Assembly (NCBI GenBank): GCA_003255065.1
Contig: QAOA01002417.1
Location: 2,613,846 to 2,677,845, forward strand
DNA: 64,000 nt
From: Cercis canadensis
Lineage: Eukaryota; Streptophyta; Magnoliopsida; Fabales; Fabaceae
Direction: 5' to 3'
Shown: one piece after another, positions 56,419-64,000 of the stretch
Layout: every line of letters begins with the position of its first letter
How positions within the stretch are numbered: position 1 is the first letter of the stretch
Notes under the pieces: generated by a model
What the model was told of the DNA's origin: nothing
Databases searched by the model: none
The model's input: only the letters and a program-made list of their open reading frames with translations
Position numbers and translations under genes: made by a program

Positions 56419-58888
56419 GCAGTATGAAGAAAATTTCTCAGACCCATTTTTGCGAGGTGCCTCCCAATATTCCATGGATTGCTTTTAAAAGAAAAGCCGA
56501 GAAGTGAAGAGAGGCTTTTTGTTCTACATATTGATTAGCATTCCAATTTAAATCCTTCTGATTTGTTTTTTAAAATAATGCATTCAACATCTACGATCTA
56601 TATAATAATATTGAATTAACGATAGTAAGAATTGATAGTAATTATAAGTTGATGACAATAAGAAAAAATAGTAGTTAATTTTCATGTATAGGTTTATTAA
56701 ATATGTATATATTAATCAGCCTTATGAAACATTGTACGACTAAAAAATCTACATTTCTCATGTTTTTAACTAAAAAATTTAGCTCTACTTATCTAACACA
56801 ATAAATCTTATGAAACATTTTAATAATTATCTTATTACTGCAGTAATAATGCTATAGCATTTAATGATAAATATGTAGAACTTCTTAAAATAAGATTACT
56901 CTTCACGATAAAGAATCCAATTCATTATAAAAAAAACATAATTTTTTGCTAATATGGAGAAATTATCATTCCCTTCAATTTCCAAATATTTTCTTTATAA
57001 ATTTGATTAAATTTACTTAATTTGTTTATAGGCTCGTATTTTTGTTTGTGGAAACAAAATTACAAGATTCATATAATATTTAAGTTCAATTATAATTTTG
57101 GTTTTCTTATTTTGTCTAAATAAATATTTGATTTTTATTTTAAACAATTTAATCCTCTCATTTATTAAAGCGTTAGAATTTTTGTCCTTTCACCCTACCT
57201 ATCATTTAGTTATAGGCAAAATTTATTATGTAGCATTAAAACATATTTTTTTTTATTGTTAATCATTACTTTCTCAGCAAATTAAATCAAATCTATCTAA
57301 AATTATAATTAAGTGAAAAGAGGAAAAAAAAAAAAAAAGTTAAGTNAAAAAGTAAGTGCAATAGAACGATTGAGAAAGAGAACGACAGAGAGAAAGAACG
57401 GAGGGTAGACAACACAAGAGTTTTCAATAGAACGGAAGGTGGAGAGAAAGAGAACAACGATAGGGAGAAAGAAGAGAGGGTAGAGTGAAACAGCATGAAA
57501 TAAAGATGGAGACAGAGCTAGAGCAAGAGGAATGGAAACAGAGAGACCTAAGCAGGGAGAAAGGGAGCAGATCGAGAAAGAAGAATTGAAATTTCAGATT
57601 TAGTGTGTGGGTAATCCTTTGTCTCCTTACTTCAGGGTAATCCTCTGTCTCCTTTATGAATCTGTGCGAAGTATGCTTTTATTTTTTGCACGTTGCTTTC
57701 CCTCAAAAGTCCCAGTTTGCTCTCCCATTGTTGCGAGTGATATTTGAGGAAAAGCTTGGGTGCTATGGCGTTGGTGGAGGCTAGCTTGATTCAATTCTAG
57801 AATTTCTAGAAGGGAACCATACATCTCAATTTGATTTTATTGTTTTACCTTGAAATACTGAAGTGCTGAAAATTTTGTTGATGATGTCGTAGCTTGAGAA
57901 CATGGTGAAATTTTGTCTCTGCTATTTTATCTAATGGAAATGAAGCTTGTGAACCTATATAAACATAATTAAAAGTAACTCAATTCAGAGGTCCAATTGT
58001 GCCTCTATTATTTGCCTTTACCTGCTTCGAGCGCCTTAAGTCATTGGGTTTCTGTTGATGGTTATAGTAAGTTGGACAAATAATCTTTATGCTTATTTCA
58101 TTGTATATGTTGTCTAGGGTATCAGTTGCTTGTTGGGGCATAAGAGTAAAAGGATTGGTTTTATGTCAGATTTTGTTGATAAGTTCTTGTCTAGTTGCAA
58201 AGGTGTTAAGTTGAAGGGTGTAGCTGTAGGCAACTAGGCATAGGGGTTCAATGTCACTGGAAATGTGTTCAGTGGGAGGAGTAGGTGCCAATAAGAGCAT
58301 GCATGCATACCTAGTCAATTTCAAAGAGGTTGACTGTCAAGTTTTGGTAAAAGAATATCCCGTTCGCAGAGGAGGTAAATTGCAGTTGATGGTGTAGCTG
58401 TCAGCATAGAAGATGAACGCTTGGAATTTGTGTAGTTTAGTTTATTTATATTCTGTAATTCTATGGTAACAAGATGGCTTGTTCGTATGTGTCTCTCTGT
58501 TTTGTATTTTTCTTTTTCTGGGGTTTTGGGGGTCGGATTTGTTAGCTCAATTGGAAATTTAATATAGTATTGAAATTGGGTGCATGTTAGGACTGCGCAT
58601 TAGGTTTTAGCTTATATACAATATAAACCCAGTTAAAATTATGTAAACTTTATATTCTGTTTTTCCCCATAGGCTAACGTAAAAGCAACAATTAGTCTTA
58701 TGGGTTGTGATTTTTCACATATGTAGTTACGTATGCATGCATGTATGTATATTTGCATGTGGGTTTCTGTTGGTTCATCAGAATATGTGAAATTATGAAA
58801 CAAACCATTTTTTCTCCCCTGATTTTCTCTATACTTATTTAGGGTAGATGTAATTGTAGCTCTTACTGAAAACTTGAAGCTGCTGATC
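56419..58888. other. intergenic region between RAD1 and ALG14
   Basis: RAD1 3' UTR is followed by AT-rich DNA, then a GA-rich stretch at about 57310-57600 containing an N at 57345. Two tandem ~28-bp copies of GGGTAATCCT.TGTCTCC lie at about 57609-57660. A short readable stretch near 58124-58236 could be a decayed gene piece but matches nothing I know. The ALG14 promoter and leader must be in the last few hundred bases. Confidence 0.5.
57310..57600. repeat. GA-rich low-complexity tract with an N
   Basis: Mostly GAGAAAG and GAGAGA repeats. An N at 57345 marks an unresolved base in the low-complexity DNA. Confidence 0.75.
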
Positions 58889-60551
58889 ATGAAGAAGGGT
58901 AATAATTGCAGCTTACTTGGTGTGGCTTCAATTGCTACTTTATCAAGTGCCATCTTTGTTGTCACCTTGATCTTGGTTCGTATCCTTTACATTATATACC
59001 GGAGTAGGAGGCCTTTTAGCAGAAGAGCTTCACAACCTCTTAGCTCCCTTATTATTTTAGGATCAGGTTTGAGCTCATGATTTTTCCTTCACTTCCATTT
59101 ATATCAAAACATTTTATGAAAATTCTATCAATTAAGTAATGGGTTTATGTTGCTGTAGGTGGTCATACTGCTGAGATGCTTAATCTCTTGGCTGTGCTAC
59201 AGAAAGACAGGTTTGCTCCAAGATTCTATATCGCCGCTGCTACTGATAATATGAGTCTTCAAAAGGCTCAGTTGTTGGAGAACTCCCTGGCAGCTGAGGT
59301 GCTGTTTTTGCTTGTTTTGAGAAGTCCCTGATGATGTAATGAGCTTTGTTGCCATTTTTTGTGTCTATCTATATTCCTAAATGGCAATCCTTTAGAACAT
59401 GCAGAGTGCTTCTAGTCTAATAGAATTGCAGATTACTATTGTCAGAGGAGTGCTTTTCTGCAATATAAAAATTGATGGTTGGTTCTGTTTTCTTTTGAAG
59501 CCATATAAACATTTCTGCTTGGTGATAATTATAGGAAGCTGAAAGAAAATATATCTTTCCTGTAGTCTAGTATCTTCGTTGGATGTGGGAAGGATTAGAC
59601 TTGACTGGTAAATATAAATGTCGCTACTAAGAATTCAACATGTTGATGCTTAACAATTCAAAGGGGTATGGTCCTCTCCCATGTAGCTTTCTTGTGGGTG
59701 TGTTTAGGGACTTATAGCTACTTGTCACAATCAGTTGATAGTGCCTTTAACAGACCGTTTTCCAGTTACTGTTTCTTTATTTAGATAGTTAAAAACTTGG
59801 GTGCGGGAAATAGAGAGTGAATATTTCTTGATGTGGACCGTTTCTGTTACCTATTACTTCACTTTAATTGGGATAGGTGCAATGTTTGTAATTTTAATAA
59901 GAGTTTGGTGGTTTCTGAATTTTTACTTCTGCTTGGTGTCACTGGTTTACATATTCTGATTAGAAAAAAGGTTTTATTACTGCAGAATGGAACCACAGTT
60001 CCCAATACTGCACAGTTCATGCAGATATATCGGAGTAGGGAAGTTGGTCAATCATATATAACCTCTATTTGGACAACTTTAATCGCAATGGTGCATGCAA
60101 TATGGCTAATGATTAAAATTAGACCTCAAGTGGTACTATTACTATTCTTATTTGCTTCCACCAGTCATTCCAGTTATTTTGAACAATTTGAGTAATTCTA
60201 CATTGCTACCATCCAGATTCTTTGCAATGGACCTGGAACTTGCATTCCCCTCTGTGGAATTGCATTCTTATTTAAGGTTCATACTCACTCGATTATGCCA
60301 CTTCCATGATTTCTTTTATTCAACTTATTTGATTATTTAAGATGCTATTGAAGTATGTTTTACCTTCTGTACAGGTTTTTGGGATTAGATGGTCATCAAT
60401 TTTCTATGTTGAGAGCATTGCAAGAGTGAGAAGACTCTCCTTAAGTGGTCTGCTGCTGTACAAGTTACACATAGCTGATCAACTTTTCGTTCAATGGCCA
60501 CAACTACAACGAAAATATCCCCGAGCCACCTATGTTGGTCGTCTCATGTAG
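58889..60551 (+). CDS. ALG14: ALG14, UDP-GlcNAc transferase subunit
   Basis: Five exons (58889-59066, 59159-59298, 59986-60132, 60217-60276, 60375-60551) join in phase to give 233 residues, the family length. The first ATG is at 58889; the frame opens earlier only with non-ATG codons. Residues ~12-37 form the membrane anchor (VASIATLSSAIFVVTLILV). It is followed by the glycosyltransferase-family GSGGHTAEML motif (58-67) across the first intron, and later by FMQIYRSREVGQSYITS, CNGPGTCIPLCG (exon 4) and VESIARVRRLSLSG. ALG14 anchors the catalytic ALG13 to the cytosolic face of the ER. Together they add the second GlcNAc to dolichol-PP-GlcNAc, an early step of N-glycan assembly. Exon 4 (60 bp) would be missed without splicing. 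The second intron is 687 bp. Confidence 0.93.
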
Positions 60552-60711
60552 TTAATTAATTCTTCCGGTAACATTTTTTTTGTTTTTTTTGGTAGTTTGA
60601 CTATAATTTTAAATTTGAACACAGAACTCACTAGCCTAATAATGACCTCCATGTACTGAAGTCAAAATCAGTGAATTTATAATTTTTGCTTTTCATGATT
60701 ATGAAAGATGA

Positions 60712-60761
60712 TTATAAGCAAGACTTGTGGATAGTTTTATAAGCAAGACTTGTGGATAGTT
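60712..60761. repeat. 25-bp tandem duplication
   Basis: Two head-to-tail copies of a unit containing TATAAGCAAGACTTGTGGAT lie downstream of ALG14. Confidence 0.85.
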
Positions 60762-61240
60762 TCATACTTTATTGGATAAGATAAGATTATCTAAGTGAAC
60801 TTTTTTGTGGTCAGCAATTCCTTTGATAATTGGCTTGGAGGGGCCTTGCTATGATAAAAAGCCTAACACGCTAACTAACTACTAAGCTTTTCCTATCTTT
60901 TCCTGCGAGCAATTATTTTGTGTTTGTAGTTGCATTCAATTTTAGGCTGTGCTTTTGTCAACTTAAGTTCTGTTGCTCTTGGTGTCTTTAGTCAAGTAAG
61001 TTTGTCGTGATTAAATGCTTCCTTCCAAATACCCAACACAACAAAATATTCGATTTTTTTTCTTTCTTTATAATGTATTTACAATGTCACAATAGATACA
61101 TTTCTTTCTCTTTCTCAACATGGGTTGATTTGTTAGGTATAAAATTATTATTAGACATTTACTTAATAAATTAAACTTTTCAGTTAAATCAATTTTTAAT
61201 ATGGTATAAGAGCCTTTGACCAAGCAATAAGGAGATTAAG

Positions 61241-61430
61241 AGTCTGTTTGATTTCAATTTTTCTAAATTTTTTTTTTTAAAAATAAAACAAAAAAATTTA
61301 TTTGATAGGGCTATTTTTATTTACATGTTTGAAAAATTTACTCTCAATATTGTTTTAAAAACAAAAAAAATAAAAACAAGATAGAACTGTTTTCAAAAAC
61401 AAAAAAATAAAAACAGAATTAAACACATTA
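61241..61430. mobile_element. foldback MITE-like element, copy 2
   Basis: Starts AGTCTGTTTGATTTC and ends with the inverse of TAATGTGTTTAATTCTG. Read on the minus strand, it aligns end to end with the repeat at 32433-32623, sharing GTGTTT(G/A)ATTCT, the GAG(A)(A/G)TAAATTTTT segment and the terminal AATCAAACAGAC. I could not find a clean target-site duplication for this copy, so the outer ends are approximate. Confidence 0.55.
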
Positions 61431-63889
61431 TAAATTCTTCCGTTCCTATTTTTTTAATTAAATTGAAATTTTAGTAAAATATATAAATAGACATGTATTT
61501 TGTTTACGCTTCAAGTTTATAAGACTTTTGTGTAAAGAGATATATTAAATATAAAATTATTTTTAATTTTTCATTTAATAATTTAAAATTTTAAGTTGAA
61601 TCAGTTAATTTGATTCTTGTTAATTAGGTGAAGAGATATTCAACTTGTTTTAGCTTTATCCATCTACATTAATATGGTATTCATTTTCAAGTCTCGAGAC
61701 TTTTCATGGTAGTTAAAGGTTCATTTCAATGATTCAGTCCTATCAAAATTGCTAGGCCCATTAATTGGACTTGACATAAGGGTTAGGGGTCATCTTACAC
61801 CGTTTACTTCTCAAAGATATTTGCCTTAGCTTTTCTTTTCTATTTTCCCCTTTTTTGCCCACTTTACGTCATCCTTATCTCCTAAATAATAGGATAAACT
61901 AGAATTTCACATGGATCTTGACATAGTTGGCTACACATGTTAACATAGTTGAGTAATTAGGCAACCTCTCAAAGATTATAAATTCATTTGGGAAAATTAT
62001 TTAATGTTACAATGATATAAATTGCCTTTCGAGCAACCATGCTATGAGAAAAAAAAAAAATTGGAATCTACAATTAACTATATTTATCTCTTATTGATCA
62101 ATGAGTCCTAACCACGAAAATTTCTTAACATGCTTTTTTATATATATCATACTCATTGTCAAAGTGGCGACATTGCCCCATTATTCTTTTAGAGCTTCTT
62201 TTGATAGTACTCTATAATTACTTTCTTGTTCTTATAATATATATTTTTTTGAGGGTAAAACAAGCATATGCGATTATTTAATCCTAAAAGATGTACAAAT
62301 ACATATCTATTTTAGTGAAATGTTTCTGCATAATAGAGTATTTAAAAAAAATTATAAAATTAAATTAATTATATTCTGTTTTTTATAAAATGAATAGAAC
62401 CTAAAAGTGAGCCCACTTAGCTAAAACCAAAGGCAAGAATTGTCAAATCAATTAATATTATCCTGTCTTATTCTCCTAGGTAAGCAAATCAAGCGTTAAC
62501 TTATGGAAATGCCATGGTACACTCATTCCCAGTTGGAGAACAAAGATGCTATCTTATTCGTTGAGAACAATATGTGGGACTTCGTAACATAAATGCCCTT
62601 AAAATTATTAAGCCATAGTGATCTTTAATAGGGCCATGTAACAAAACGATGATGACCAAATTAGATGTATACACGTTGTGTGCAAGAAGACTTTTGCAGT
62701 GTACTTAAATGCTCATTAGTTAACCGTCTGTCCTTTGAATTTTTTTACAAGGATTCTTAATTTCTTCTTGTATTCCCTCCCAATTTCCATTTGCGTTTGA
62801 GACTTTTTTTTTTGTTAATGAAAAGCCTTAAATATAAAATCATCTTCTCGCAATTAAAGCCTTTGTGACCAACTAATTAAAACACCATTAAACGTTTTCT
62901 ATTTAAATGCACAACTAAAAAAGAGGAGTCTGAAAGTGTCACGGTTCGACGATGCATAATTTTCCACAAAGAGCATTCAATTAGCATCATTTTCTTGGTT
63001 GCCGCCTTGCTATTAAGGCATTCCAACTACTCGGTGATCTTATTGCCCAACTTTCCATCTCTCAACTGCTTTGTCCATATTCATTATTAATTATTATCGT
63101 CATCACTTTATCTTTCATGATAAATTCAATTTCTCTTCTTCTCGGAAGAACGTGTTGTGATTTGTTAATTTTTAGCATTTGCTTTGCCTTTCAATTTCAA
63201 CCTTGTCCTTGTGATGATATTTGTCTGTGCAAGTTTATGCAAAGTTCACCGACATAAGCAGACATCAAATTCCTCTTCATAGCTTGTCGTGTCACTTATG
63301 TATACATGCAAAACTTCAAATTACCAAACAATTCTTTAAAATTATCTTCCTTTTTTCATGATCAGCTGAGCCAACACACAGCTAGGATTAAGTTTGCTAA
63401 TAATATTCAGAATATAATTAAACCTTTTGATCATTAATAGTAAACCTATTTCTAATAGATATAATTAATGACCATGATTTTAAAATCATTTTCGGGTGTA
63501 GTGTTAATTTCATGTAATAATTCATTCACCTAGAGGCAACTTGAGAAAACAGGTGGAATTAATCATGTAACTGTATTAATCATGTCAATTTAAACTTAAA
63601 CTTATTCCATTAATGTAAAGTTCATCTCAAAGGGTGCTTCCTTATCACAGGCTTTGCATGGAAGAGACTAGAGAGGCACAAAGACAAAGTAAAGTTAATT
63701 AATTAAATGCAGCAACAATACAGTTACATGGTTGGGTGGACTCATCGAAGTTGAGTTTTGATCACTCAAACAGGACCCAAAATGAAGCATTTGAATATAT
63801 ATATATCCAGTTTTCACTTTGCATGTGAGAACCCAGTTTGTCAAACACCTAATTGATTGGCATTAATATTGTTGCATTGTTGAGTGAAG

Positions 63890-63912
63890 GTATATATATA
63901 TATATATATATA
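63890..63912. repeat. (TA)n microsatellite
   Basis: A run of about ten TA units near the window end. Confidence 0.9.
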
Positions 63913-64000
63913 TGCATATCCAATTATTCGGTGACTACACTTTGCTATCCTACTATGCCAGCTTCTGTTGAGTACGGATATGCAGTTGGCATGTTTGTTT

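Larger units (their letters stand above)
60552..64000. other. ALG14 3' flank and gene-free end of window
   Basis: AT-rich DNA with no gene that I can support. It holds a 25-bp tandem duplication at about 60712-60761, a MITE-like repeat at 61241-61430 and a (TA)n run at about 63892-63912. Confidence 0.55.

Overview
This is a stretch of plant nuclear genome. The evidence is long AT-rich intergenic DNA, spliced genes with GT-AG introns, chloroplast and ER proteins, and plant-only families (fibrillin, CML, SYP2 syntaxin, class A1 heat-shock factor, group D MAPKK). Protein similarity and gene order point to a eudicot, probably a rosid; the species cannot be named from sequence alone. I can model eleven intact protein-coding genes plus two gene fragments carried inside transposons.

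Layout, left to right. Positions 1-4121 are gene-free, with microsatellites and a 216-bp duplication across an N. Then come a plastid fibrillin (PAP3-like, +, 4122-6460), a Mutator-type foldback MITE (7014-7730), a CML18-like calcium sensor (+, 9708-10199), and two neighbouring Pack-MULE-like elements with perfect 9-bp target-site duplications (11473-13280 with an L-type lectin receptor kinase fragment; 13462-14719 with a fragment resembling the 5' end of a plastid-protein gene). Next are DPM2 (-, 15046-15378), a conserved plant protein of unknown function (-, 18076-20685), a small single-pass membrane protein (+, 22363-23005), a BPA1-like RRM protein (-, 26267-31063), a SYP22-type vacuolar syntaxin (+, 34041-37791), PIG-X (-, 39190-41027), SAMBA (+, 41611-43487), an MKK10-like MAPKK (-, 44350-45345), HSFA1 (-, 47244-50955), another Mutator-type MITE (52596-53161), the RAD1 checkpoint-clamp subunit (+, 54072-56418) and ALG14 (+, 58889-60551). 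The last 3.4 kb is AT-rich with a MITE-like repeat.

The block syntaxin - SAMBA - MKK10 - HSFA1 matches, from memory, the order of SYP24, SAMBA, MKK10 and HSFA1D around At1g32270-At1g32330 in Arabidopsis, so this is probably an old conserved segment. Three ER glycosylation genes (DPM2, PIG-X, ALG14) lie in the window, but nothing suggests they form a functional cluster. The two genes linked to cell cycle and DNA damage (SAMBA, RAD1) both carry E2F-type sites just upstream of the start codon.

I found no novel multi-gene system. The strongest unusual signals are the four Mutator-like non-autonomous elements with readable target-site duplications, two of them carrying gene fragments; the MAPKK that has lost both activation-loop phospho-acceptors; guanine-run tracts in transcribed regions; and assembly seams marked by single Ns inside duplicated sequence. 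Exon boundaries were worked out by hand from splice signals, reading phase and family conservation.
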